Source: Streptomyces lavendofoliae (GTDB lineage Bacteria > Actinomycetota > Actinomycetes > Streptomycetales > Streptomycetaceae). Taken from it: 64,000 nt of DNA. A model generated the notes under the pieces. That model had not been told where the DNA came from and made no database searches. It saw only the letters and a list, made by a program, of their open reading frames with translations. This document shows positions 17,230 to 25,415 of this stretch, one piece after another (position 1 is the stretch's first letter; each line of letters begins with the position of its first letter). Where the stretch lies: the NCBI RefSeq assembly GCF_014649735.1, contig NZ_BMTP01000007.1:248001-312000 (forward strand), written 5' to 3'. The position numbers were made by a program, and so were the translations under genes.

Positions 17230-19808
17230 GGACGTGTCAGCGGCCCGGTTGCGGGGGCTCGTACGAGGACATGGGCGGCGGCGAGCTGTACTGCGGCACG
17301 TGCGGTCTGGCGCCCGTCGTCTCGCCGTCGGGGATGGTGTCGTCGCCGCCGACGGGGATCGCGGGGGGCGGGAAGGGCTCGGCCGGCGGTTCCCGCTCGT
17401 CGTCCGGGGCGTCGTCCCGGTCGTCCCGGTCGTCGTCCCGGTCGTCGTCCCGGTCGTCGCGGCGCTCGGTGTCGGGGCGGCTGTCGCGTTCGGTGGCGGG
17501 TGGGACGGGGGCGTCCCGGTCGGTGTCGGTGCGCAGTTCCGGGTCCTCCACCGGAGGGTCGGGGCGGGGCAGGCTGGGCGCGGGGCTGGTGTCGGTCCCC
17601 GCGGTGCCGCGTCCCGATCCCCGGTCGGTGGTCATGGCGGACCCCGAGGTGCCCGAGCGGAAGCGGTTCTGCTCGCGGTCCGACTGCGGGGCGCCGGTCG
17701 GCCGGGCGCGCGGGGACCGGCCGGGGCGTACGGAGGGCTTCTGCACCAAGTGCGGTCACCCGTACTCGTTCGTGCCGAAGCTGCGGACTGGTGACGTGGT
17801 GCACGGCCAGTACGAGGTGGCCGGGTGCCTGGCGCACGGCGGGCTGGGCTGGGTCTATCTCGCCGTGGACCGGGCGGTGTCGGACCGGTGGGTGGTCCTG
17901 AAGGGCCTGCTGGACACCGGCGACCAGGACGCGATGGCGGCGGCGATATCGGAGCGGCGGTTCCTCGCGGAGATCGAGCACTCCAACATCGTCCGCATCT
18001 ACAACTTCGTGGAGCACCTGGACCAGCGGACCGGTTCGCTGGACGGGTACATCGTCATGGAGTACGTCGGCGGCAAGTCCCTGAAGGACCTCGCCAACGA
18101 GCGGCGGGGGCCCGACGGGCGGCGCGACCCGCTGCCGGTGGAGCAGGCGTGCGCGTACGGCATCGAGGCGCTGGAGGCGCTCGGGCACCTGCACGGCCGG
18201 AACCTCCTGTACTGCGACTTCAAGGTCGACAACGCGATCCAGACCGAGGACCAGCTGAAGCTGATCGACATGGGCGCGGTGCGGAGGATGGACGACGACG
18301 AGTCGGCCATCTACGGCACGGTGGGCTACCAGGCGCCGGAGGTGGCGGAGACGGGCCCGTCGGTCGCGTCGGACCTGTACACGGTGGCGCGGACGCTGGC
18401 GGTCCTGACGTTCGACTTCCAGGGCTACACGAACGTGTTCGTGGACTCGCTGCCGGACCCGGACAACATCGCGGTGTTCCGGAGCTACGAGTCGTTCTAC
18501 CGGCTCCTGGTGCGGGCGACCGACCCGGACCCGGCGCGCCGGTTCGCCTCGGCGCAGGAGATGGCCGACCAGCTCACGGGCGTGCTGCGGGAGGTGGTCG
18601 CGCTCCAGACGGGCCGTCCCCGCCCGGCCCTGTCGACGCTGTTCGGCCCGGAGGTTCGGGTGACGGACACGGAGTTGTTCGCGGCCGACGACGGGGACGT
18701 GTCGGAGCTGGGCGCGCGGCAGGTCCCGAAGGGTCTCGGGCTCCTCGGTGGCCGGCGCGGGCGCGGCCCCGTGGCGGTGGTCCTGCCCGCCCCGCGGACG
18801 CCGCCGGCCGGCGCCGGGGATCCGGTGGGTGCGGCGGCGGGCGCCGTCCCGGGTCCAGGGCCGGCGCCTTCGGCCGCGCCGCTGCTCGCCCCGCTCGACG
18901 CCCGCGCCACCGCGCTGGCGCTGCCCGTGCCGCACGTCGACGCCGCCGACCCGAACGCCGGGTTCCTGGCGGGCCTGATGGCGTCCGCGCCCGCCGAGCT
19001 GATCTCCGCCCTGCGCACCGCCCCGGCCGACTCCCTCGAACTGCGGCTGCGTGAACTGCGCGCCCGCCTGGAGATGGGGGAGGCGGGCTCGGCGGTCCGG
19101 GCGCTGGAGACGCTGGAGGCGCGCCATCCCGACGACTGGCGGGTCGTCTGGTACCGCGGCGTCGTGTCCCTGGCGACGGGTGACCACGAGCACGCCGCGC
19201 TGTCGTTCGACGCGGTGTACGACGCGTTCCCCGGTGAGCCGGCGCCGAAGCTGGCGCTGGGCGTGTGCGCCGAGGTGCTGGGCCAGTCGGACAACGCGGC
19301 GGAGTACTACCGGCTGGTGTGGACGACGGATCCGGGGTACGTGAGCGCCGCGTTCGGCCTGGCGCGGGTGCGGCTGGCCGCCGGTGACCGCGCCGGTGCC
19401 GTCGGGGCGCTGGAGTCGGTGCCCGAGGTGTCGATCCACTACACGGCCGCGCGCGTGGCGGCCGTACGGGCCCGGCTGCGGCGCCGCAGCGAGCGGGAGC
19501 CGCTGGCCGGCGACCTGACGGCGGCGGCCGCACAGGTGTCCGCGCTCCGGCAGCTCGGGCTGGACGCGGTGCGGCGCGAGCGGTTGTCGACGGAGGTGCT
19601 GGGCAAGGCGCTGGACTGGGTACTCTCCGGTAGTCCCGGCGCGGGCACCGCACGGACTTCGCTGCTGGGCAGCGAACCGGACGAGCGGTCCTTGCGTCTC
19701 GGACTGGAACGCTCCTACCGGGTGCTCGCCCGGCTCGCTCAGCGCGGCGAGGAGAGGATCGACATGGTGGAACGGGCGAACCGCTTCCGCCCCCGGACAT
19801 GGGTGTGA
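17226..19808 (+). CDS. pknG: PknG-type serine/threonine protein kinase with zinc ribbons and TPRs
   Basis: 860 residues. An N-terminal zinc ribbon (Cys4, Cys9, then CGTC about residue 25) leads into an Arg-Ser-rich linker (about 55-84) and a rubredoxin-like module CSRSDC...CTKC (about 147-176). The kinase domain (about 188-460) has the glycine loop LAHGGLGWVY, lysine in WVVLKGLL, catalytic loop YCDFKVDNAIQ and DMG in place of DFG, as in PknG. The C-terminal third is TPR-like helices, also as in mycobacterial PknG, which phosphorylates FHA proteins (GarA) to control glutamate metabolism. A PP2C phosphatase and an FHA protein follow in the same operon, which are the expected opposing enzyme and reader. 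Cytoplasmic. Confidence 0.92.
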   Translation: MRTCQRPGCGGSYEDMGGGELYCGTCGLAPVVSPSGMVSSPPTGIAGGGKGSAGGSRSSSGASSRSSRSSSRSSSRSSRRSVSGRLSRSVAGGTGASRSVSVRSSGSSTGGSGRGRLGAGLVSVPAVPRPDPRSVVMADPEVPERKRFCSRSDCGAPVGRARGDRPGRTEGFCTKCGHPYSFVPKLRTGDVVHGQYEVAGCLAHGGLGWVYLAVDRAVSDRWVVLKGLLDTGDQDAMAAAISERRFLAEIEHSNIVRIYNFVEHLDQRTGSLDGYIVMEYVGGKSLKDLANERRGPDGRRDPLPVEQACAYGIEALEALGHLHGRNLLYCDFKVDNAIQTEDQLKLIDMGAVRRMDDDESAIYGTVGYQAPEVAETGPSVASDLYTVARTLAVLTFDFQGYTNVFVDSLPDPDNIAVFRSYESFYRLLVRATDPDPARRFASAQEMADQLTGVLREVVALQTGRPRPALSTLFGPEVRVTDTELFAADDGDVSELGARQVPKGLGLLGGRRGRGPVAVVLPAPRTPPAGAGDPVGAAAGAVPGPGPAPSAAPLLAPLDARATALALPVPHVDAADPNAGFLAGLMASAPAELISALRTAPADSLELRLRELRARLEMGEAGSAVRALETLEARHPDDWRVVWYRGVVSLATGDHEHAALSFDAVYDAFPGEPAPKLALGVCAEVLGQSDNAAEYYRLVWTTDPGYVSAAFGLARVRLAAGDRAGAVGALESVPEVSIHYTAARVAAVRARLRRRSEREPLAGDLTAAAAQVSALRQLGLDAVRRERLSTEVLGKALDWVLSGSPGAGTARTSLLGSEPDERSLRLGLERSYRVLARLAQRGEERIDMVERANRFRPRTWV

Positions 19809-19811
19809 TTG

Positions 19812-21323
19812 ATGTCGCAGAGGCACCAGCTGTCCGCCTGCCCCAGCTGCGAGGAGCCGCTGGAGTCGGGCGACCTGTTCTGTGGTGCGTGCGGGTACGA
19901 CCTGTCGGCCGTACCGCCGCCGCCCGAGGACCGTCCGACCGTGGTGACGGGTCCCCCCGCGGCCGGCGCCGCGTGGCCCCCTGCCCCGGCCGGGTCCGGT
20001 CACGAGCAGCCGCTCGGTGACCCACCGGGCGGGCGGACCGCCCCCGGCGTCCCGGCGGTGCGGTTCGACGCCCGCGCCGCGGTGGCCGGCGACGCCGGGG
20101 ACTTCGAGCTGCCGGCGCCCGCCCCGGCGCCCGTGCCCGGAACGGCCGCCGAGCCCTGGGGCCCCGGCGCCCCGGTGCCTCCGCCCGCTCCGGAGGCCGC
20201 TCCCGAGGCCGTCCCCGAAGCCGCTGCCGAGGCCGCCCCGGCGGCCGGGACCCGCGCGCCGGCGCCCCCGGCTCCCGCGACCGCGCCCGCCCCCGCGCCG
20301 TACGCGGAGGCGTCCGGACATGCCCCCGCGCCCGGCCAGGCACCCGATCCGCGGGCGGCGGAGCACACGGCGACCCCGCCGGCCGGGACCCGGCTGTGCG
20401 TGGCCTGCCGGGCCGGGCATGTGGACCCGGACGGGTACTGCGAGAACTGCGGGCACGCGCAGCCGCGCGAGCGGGACCACATGGAGGAGGAGCTCGGCGC
20501 CGTCGCCGCCGTCAGCGACCGGGGGCTGCGCCACCACCGCAACGAGGACGCGTTCGCCGTGTCCTCGACGGCCCTGCCGGACGGGTCGCCTGCCGTCGTC
20601 GCGATCGTCTGCGACGGGGTGTCGTCGGCGACCCGCCCCGACGAGGCGTCGGCGGCCGCCGCGGCCGCCGCCAACGAGTCGCTGCTGGCCTCCCTCCCGC
20701 GCGGTACGCACCCGCAGACGGCGATGCACGACGCCATCGTCGCGGCGTCCGAGGCCGTGAACGCCCTCGCGGACGGCGACGGCGGCCAGGACGGCGACGC
20801 CATGGAACACGACCCGCACCGCCACCACCGGAACGCGCCGGCGTGCACGCTCGTCGGGGCGGTCGTCGCGAACGGCCTGCTGGTGGTCGGCTGGGTCGGC
20901 GACAGCCGCGCCTACTGGGTGCCGGACGACCGCGGCGGCCCGCCCGCCCGGCTCACCGAGGACGACTCGTGGGCCGCGCAGATGGTCGCGGCCGGCCTGA
21001 TGAACGAGGCGGAGGCGTACGCGGACGAGCGCGCCCACGCCATCACCGGCTGGCTCGGGGCCGACGCCTACGAACTGGACCCGCACACCGCCGCGTTCAA
21101 GCCGGACCGTCCGGGCGTGGTCGTGGTGTGCACGGACGGCCTGTGGAACTACGCGGAGGGAGCCGGGGACATGGCGCGGGTCGTGCCGCCGGACGCGGCC
21201 GACCGCCCCCTGCACAGCGCCCAGGTCCTCGTCGGGCACGCGCTCGACGGCGGCGGGCACGACAACGTAACAGTGGCCGTCGTGCCGTTCGCCGTGGTGC
21301 CCGGAGGGGCAGGATCGGCCTGA
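19812..21323 (+). CDS. PP2C-family phosphatase with two zinc ribbons
   Basis: 503 residues from ATG 19812, three bases after the pknG stop. The N-terminal zinc ribbon (CPSCEEPL...CGACGYDL) and a long Ala/Pro linker lead to a second ribbon at about 195-217 (CVACRAGH...CENCGH). The PP2C domain (about 230-503) carries SDRGLRHHRNEDAF, VCDGVSSA, GWVGDSRAYWV, CTDGLWNY and HDNVTVAVV. The Asp residues in these motifs bind the catalytic metals and all appear present. It should reverse phosphorylation by the adjacent PknG-type kinase. The zinc-ribbon N-terminus resembles those of the kinase and the FHA protein, suggesting a shared docking mode (inferred). Confidence 0.92.
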   Translation: MSQRHQLSACPSCEEPLESGDLFCGACGYDLSAVPPPPEDRPTVVTGPPAAGAAWPPAPAGSGHEQPLGDPPGGRTAPGVPAVRFDARAAVAGDAGDFELPAPAPAPVPGTAAEPWGPGAPVPPPAPEAAPEAVPEAAAEAAPAAGTRAPAPPAPATAPAPAPYAEASGHAPAPGQAPDPRAAEHTATPPAGTRLCVACRAGHVDPDGYCENCGHAQPRERDHMEEELGAVAAVSDRGLRHHRNEDAFAVSSTALPDGSPAVVAIVCDGVSSATRPDEASAAAAAAANESLLASLPRGTHPQTAMHDAIVAASEAVNALADGDGGQDGDAMEHDPHRHHRNAPACTLVGAVVANGLLVVGWVGDSRAYWVPDDRGGPPARLTEDDSWAAQMVAAGLMNEAEAYADERAHAITGWLGADAYELDPHTAAFKPDRPGVVVVCTDGLWNYAEGAGDMARVVPPDAADRPLHSAQVLVGHALDGGGHDNVTVAVVPFAVVPGGAGSA

Positions 21324-21403
21324 CCGTTTCGCCCGACGACCAGCCCCCCACCCCCCTCCGTCCTTCGTGTGGGCGCCAGTCCACGTCCTGAGGAGCCGAT
21401 CAG

Positions 21404-22762
21404 ATGGCGAACTTCTCGAAGTCGACCGTGCCGCAGTTCTCGGTGGACGTGTACCAGAACGAGTTCCTGCCGGAGGGCGGGCGCGAGGTCAACGCGATCG
21501 TCACGGTCACCTCGACGGGCGGCGGAACGAGCGGAGGGATCCCGCTGACCGGGGCGTCGGCCGGCCCCGCCGCCCTGCCGGGACGGGCGCCGGCCGCCGC
21601 CGTGGTGATCATGGTGGACTGCTCCGGCTCCATGGAGTACCCGCCGACGAAGATGCGCAACGCGCGCGACGCCACGGCCGCCGCGATCGACACCCTGCGC
21701 GACGGCGTGGCCTTCGCGGTCGTCGCGGGCACCCACGTCGCCGACGAGGTCTACCCGGGCGGCGGCCGGCTGGCCGTCGCCGACCCGGGCACCCGCGCCC
21801 GGGCGAAGGAGGCACTGCGTGGGCTGGGCGCCGGCGGCGGCACCGCGATCGGTACGTGGCTGACGCTCGCCGACCGGCTCCTGGCGTCCGCCGACGTACC
21901 GATCCGGCACGGCATCCTGCTCACCGACGGCCGCAACGAGCACGAGTCCCCGGGCGACCTGCGGGCCGCCCTCGACGCCTGCGCCGGCCGCTTCACCTGC
22001 GACGCCCGCGGCGTCGGCACGGACTGGGAGGTCAAGGAGGTCACCGGGATCGCCTCGGCGCTGCTCGGCAGTGCCGACATCGTCGCCGATCCGGCGGGCC
22101 TGGCCGCGGACTTCACGCGGATGATGGAGAACGCGATGGGCAAGGAGGTCGCCGACGTCGCGCTGCGCCTGTGGACCCCGGTGGGCGTGGAGATCGTGTT
22201 CGTGAAGCAGGTGGCGCCGACCGTCGAGGAGCTGACGGACCGGCGTACGGAGGCCGGGCCGCGGGCGGGCGACTACCCGACCGGGTCGTGGGGCGACGAG
22301 TCCCGCGACTACCACGTGTGCGTCCGGGTGCCGGAGGCCGGGGTCGGCCAGGAGATGCTCGCGGCCCGGGTCTCGCTGATCCTCCCCGACCCGGCGGGCG
22401 GTACGCCGCGGTCCCTGTCGCAGGGTCTGGTACGGGCGGTGTGGACGGACGACATGGCGGCCTCCACCTCCATCAACCCCCAGGTCGCGCACTACACGGG
22501 CCAGGCCGAACTGGCGGACGTCATCCAGCAGGGGCTCGACGCCCGCAAGTCGGGCGATTTCGACGGCGCGACGGCGAAACTCGGCCGCGCCGTGCAGCTG
22601 GCGGCCGCCTCCGGCAACGCGGACACCGCGAAACTCCTTTCGAAGGTGGTGGACGTGGTCGATGCGGCGACAGGTACTGTGCGACTGAAGGCGAAGGTCG
22701 CGGAAGCGGACGAGATGACACTCGAGACGCGCTCCACCAAGACCGTTCGTGTCAAGAAATAG
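21404..22762 (+). CDS. von Willebrand factor A domain protein
   Basis: 452 residues, ATG after GAGGAG. An N-terminal strand-rich region precedes a VWA domain (about 60-250) with an intact metal-ion-dependent adhesion site: DCSGS at residue 72 onward, the Thr in GGGTAIGTW, and the Asp in LLTDGRNEH. A beta-sandwich-like stretch and a C-terminal helical part (LGRAVQLAAASGNADTAKLL) follow. It has no signal peptide or membrane helix, so it should be cytoplasmic. VWA proteins are often partners in kinase and phosphatase assemblies. Located between the PP2C and FHA genes on the same strand, it probably belongs to the same complex, but its binding partner is unknown. Confidence 0.88.
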   Translation: MANFSKSTVPQFSVDVYQNEFLPEGGREVNAIVTVTSTGGGTSGGIPLTGASAGPAALPGRAPAAAVVIMVDCSGSMEYPPTKMRNARDATAAAIDTLRDGVAFAVVAGTHVADEVYPGGGRLAVADPGTRARAKEALRGLGAGGGTAIGTWLTLADRLLASADVPIRHGILLTDGRNEHESPGDLRAALDACAGRFTCDARGVGTDWEVKEVTGIASALLGSADIVADPAGLAADFTRMMENAMGKEVADVALRLWTPVGVEIVFVKQVAPTVEELTDRRTEAGPRAGDYPTGSWGDESRDYHVCVRVPEAGVGQEMLAARVSLILPDPAGGTPRSLSQGLVRAVWTDDMAASTSINPQVAHYTGQAELADVIQQGLDARKSGDFDGATAKLGRAVQLAAASGNADTAKLLSKVVDVVDAATGTVRLKAKVAEADEMTLETRSTKTVRVKK

Positions 22763-22815
22763 GTCACGATCTGCACGGCCCGCGCGGCCGGACGAGGAGA
22801 GGGGGAAGCGCCGAC

Positions 22816-24129
22816 ATGCCGACCTGCCCGAACGGACACCAGTCGGGTTCCGACGACTGGTGCGAGGTCTGCGGCCACCGCATGGCCGGGGCGGGCGCGC
22901 CTGCGGGTGCCGTTCCGCCGCCGCCTCCCCCGCCGCCGCCCGCGTACGGCTATCCCGGTCCGGGCGGACCGGGCGGCACCCCCGGTGGACACGGTGGCCC
23001 CGGCGGCTTCGCCGGCGGCGACCCGAACGCCACCGCCCAGGCGGAGCTGTGCCCGCAGTGCCGCACCCCGCGGGAGGCCATGGCGCCGTTCTGCGAGGAG
23101 TGCCGGTGGAACTTCCTCACCAACACGGCGACGTCGTACACCCCTGTCGCACCGCCCCCCAACCCGGGCGCCCAGGGCCGCCCCGGCGGTCCCGGCGGTC
23201 CCGGCGGTCCCGGCGGTCCGCCGCCCGGGATGAGCCTGCCGCCCGGCTTCCAGTCGCGGCCGCAGGCGCCTTCCGCGCCGCAGGCGCCGCGCCCGCCGGA
23301 CCCGTTCGACTACCAGGGTTCGCGCCCGTCGCAGATGAACCGCCCGGCCGAGCCCCTGCCGCACGAGCCGTCGACGCCCCAGCGCCCGCCGCAGGGTCCG
23401 CCGCCGGTACCCCAGGCGTTCCAGCAGCCTCCCGGTCCGCCGCGTCCGCCCGAGGCGTTCCAGCAGCCCGGTCCGCCGCCCCCGCCGCAGCCCCGGTCCC
23501 CCTCCCGGCCGCAGGCGCAGCCGGCCGGCGGCGGGGACGACTGGATGCTGCCGCCGCCCTCGCAGCAGCGCCCCCCGGCGCCGCAGCCGCAGGCACCCCA
23601 GCCGCAGCAGCAGCAGCCTGCGCCTCAGCCGCAACACGCGCCGCAGCAGCCGCAGCAGGCCGACCACCAGTCGCAGGCCCCGCACGCGGACGGCCCCCCG
23701 CCCCCGCAGTACCAGGCGGCGCCCGCTGACTGGACGGCCGTCGTGGCACCCGACCGCACGTACTTCATGGCGATGATGCGGCGCAGCGGCCCCGAGGCCG
23801 CGGGGCTGAACCTGCCCGCCTACTCCCCCGAGCAGCGCCTGACGCTGTCCGGGAACCAGGTGAGCATCGGCCGCCGCCGGCACTCCACGGGCGAGTCCCC
23901 CGACATCGACCTGTCCGTACCGCCGGAGGACCCGGGCGTCTCGCACCAGCACGCCGTGCTGGTGCGGCAGCCCGACGGCTCCTGGGCGGTCGTCGACCAG
24001 AACTCCACCAACGGCACCACGCTCAACGGCGCCGAGGACCCGATCCAGCCCTATGTGCCCGTCCCGCTCAAGGACGGCGACCGGGTCCACGTCGGCGCCT
24101 GGACGACCATCACCATCCAGCGCGGTTAG
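22816..24129 (+). CDS. double zinc-ribbon, Pro/Gln-rich linker, FHA domain protein
   Basis: 437 residues from ATG 22816. Two zinc-ribbon modules (CPNGH...CEVCGH near residues 4-20, and CPQC...CEEC near 77-97) are separated and followed by very Pro/Gly/Gln-rich linkers. One linker includes four 9-bp GGCGGTCCC-like repeats near 23181-23219. The C-terminal FHA domain (about 345-437) keeps the key motifs: SIGRRRHS, SHQHAVL and NSTNGTTLNG. FHA domains bind phosphothreonine. In the PknG paradigm the small FHA protein GarA is phosphorylated and regulates 2-oxoglutarate metabolism. This protein may be the analogous reader here, with a much larger linker. The hairpin at 24140-24165 follows. Confidence 0.9.
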   Translation: MPTCPNGHQSGSDDWCEVCGHRMAGAGAPAGAVPPPPPPPPPAYGYPGPGGPGGTPGGHGGPGGFAGGDPNATAQAELCPQCRTPREAMAPFCEECRWNFLTNTATSYTPVAPPPNPGAQGRPGGPGGPGGPGGPPPGMSLPPGFQSRPQAPSAPQAPRPPDPFDYQGSRPSQMNRPAEPLPHEPSTPQRPPQGPPPVPQAFQQPPGPPRPPEAFQQPGPPPPPQPRSPSRPQAQPAGGGDDWMLPPPSQQRPPAPQPQAPQPQQQQPAPQPQHAPQQPQQADHQSQAPHADGPPPPQYQAAPADWTAVVAPDRTYFMAMMRRSGPEAAGLNLPAYSPEQRLTLSGNQVSIGRRRHSTGESPDIDLSVPPEDPGVSHQHAVLVRQPDGSWAVVDQNSTNGTTLNGAEDPIQPYVPVPLKDGDRVHVGAWTTITIQRG

Positions 24130-24139
24130 CCGGTCGCGG

Positions 24140-24165
24140 GGTCCCGGGTCCTAGGGCCCGGGACC
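24140..24165 (+). terminator. hairpin after FHA gene
   Basis: Stem GGTCCCGGG (24140-24148) pairs with CCCGGGACC (24157-24165) around an eight-base loop, 11 bases after the FHA stop. It could end the signalling transcript or only reduce readthrough into the globin gene. Confidence 0.6.
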
Positions 24166-24194
24166 TCGGCCGGTGCGTCTGAGACGATGGAGTC

Positions 24195-24599
24195 GTGAAT
24201 GAGATCCCGCGCGGCACGCTTCAGGAGCAGACCTTCTACGAGCAGGTCGGCGGCGAGCCCACCTTCCGGCGCCTCGTCCACCGTTTCTACGAGGGAGTCG
24301 CGGGCGACCCCCTGCTGCGGCCGATGTACCCGGAGGAGGACCTCGGTCCGGCCGAGGAGCGGCTGGTGCTGTTCCTCATGCAGTACTGGGGCGGCCCCCG
24401 CACCTACAGCGACAACCGCGGCCACCCGCGCCTGCGGATGCGGCACGCCCCCTTCACCGTCGACCGGGCGGCGCACGACGCCTGGCTGAAGCACATGCGG
24501 GCGGCGGTCGACGAGCTCGGCCTGCCGGAGGAGCACGAGCGGACCCTGTGGAACTACCTGACGTACGCCGCCGCGTCGATGGTCAACACCCCGGACTGA
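24195..24599 (+). CDS. glbO: truncated haemoglobin, group II (GlbO-like)
   Basis: 134 residues. GTG 24195 follows GGAG. The 2/2 globin fold is recognised from EQVGGEPTFRRLVHRFYEGV, DPLLRPMYPEEDL, QYWGGPRTY, the proximal-His helix GHPRLRMRHAPFTV and the Trp in HDAWLKHM. Group II proteins carry a G8 Trp that tunes O2 binding; their roles are O2 or NO handling in the cytoplasm. It sits 65 bases after the FHA gene behind a hairpin, so it may be co-transcribed or separate. Confidence 0.9.
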   Translation: MNEIPRGTLQEQTFYEQVGGEPTFRRLVHRFYEGVAGDPLLRPMYPEEDLGPAEERLVLFLMQYWGGPRTYSDNRGHPRLRMRHAPFTVDRAAHDAWLKHMRAAVDELGLPEEHERTLWNYLTYAAASMVNTPD

Positions 24600-24759
24600 G
24601 CGCGCGTACGCTCCGTGACCGGTAAGTGACAGAAAAGGTTCCGGCCAACTCTGCTCCGTCCTGTCCCCCTGAGCCCCCCGACCACCTAAGTTCACAGCCG
24701 CAACACTTCGAACGGGCATCCGCAGCCGGCGGGTGCCCCTCGTCTTGTGGAGGTGCGAC

Positions 24760-25107
24760 GTGCGGCGGAGGACCACACGGCTGGGTGCCGTGGCGATCGC
24801 GACGGTCGCGGTACTGCTCGGTGCCGGTACCGCTCTCGGTGACACGTTCTACGTCTACGAGGGCGAGGACTTCGGCTACATCGGCGGGGACCACAAGTAC
24901 GCGGGGGTCTGCGACCGCGAGTACGACGGCTTCAACGTGTACGTCAACTTCAAGCGCACCACACCCAACACCGTGGTGCGCATGGAGGAGCCGAACGGCT
25001 ACTGCCGGACCTCCACGACCGGTACGTACCCGATCTACACCATGCAGACGTGCGAGAACCGCCCGCTGATGACGGACGCGTGCTCCGGCTGGCAGAGGCA
25101 CCCCTGA
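24760..25107 (+). CDS. small secreted cysteine-containing protein
   Basis: 115 residues. GTG 24760 is preferred over an upstream in-frame ATG because TGGAGG lies six bases before it and it begins a clear signal peptide (VRRRTTRLGAVAIATVAVLL, cleavage near GTALGD). The mature protein of about 85 residues starts DTFYVYEGEDFGYIGG and has four Cys (in GVCDREY, GYCRTS, QTCENR and DACSGW), so two disulphides are likely. It is rich in Tyr and Thr. I do not recognise a family, and nothing in the neighbourhood gives a role. Confidence 0.7.
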   Translation: MRRRTTRLGAVAIATVAVLLGAGTALGDTFYVYEGEDFGYIGGDHKYAGVCDREYDGFNVYVNFKRTTPNTVVRMEEPNGYCRTSTTGTYPIYTMQTCENRPLMTDACSGWQRHP

Positions 25108-25112
25108 CCGTC

Positions 25113-25415
25113 ATGGCCGCACCGACCATGACGGTCTCCGCGACGGCCCGCACCGGGGCGCTCGGCGGGCGCGGCGCCGGCGACACCCGCGCGCTGCTGT
25201 TCGGGCCGGCCGTCCCGTACGGCCGCACGCCGGCCGGCGTCACGCACCACCCGGTGGCCACCTGCCACCCCGGCCGGCAACTCGCCCTGAAGGACGGCGC
25301 CCTGCGCCGGCCGACCGGCATCGGCACCTCCCGCCCCTCCGGAACTCCCTCCACCGGCGCCACCAACACCGACCGCATTGGCGGCACTTCCGGCGCCAGG
25401 GCGGCCGACGCGTGA
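25113..25415 (+). pseudogene. decayed C-terminal remnant of an ABC ATPase (LolD/MacB type)
   Basis: The frame ending at TGA 25413-25415 contains GVTHHPVATCHPGRQLALKDGAL, given here in two parts as GVTHHPVAT and RQLALKDGAL. These align with the H-loop and C-terminus of ABC ATPases (VTHDPxxA...ADRxLxLxDGxL), but no Walker A, signature or Walker B motif is present upstream. The stop overlaps the start of the FtsX-like permease as GTGA, the spacing expected of an intact ATPase-permease pair. I infer a truncated, mutated ATPase gene that leaves the permease without its adjacent partner. This is based on short motifs only. Confidence 0.45.
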
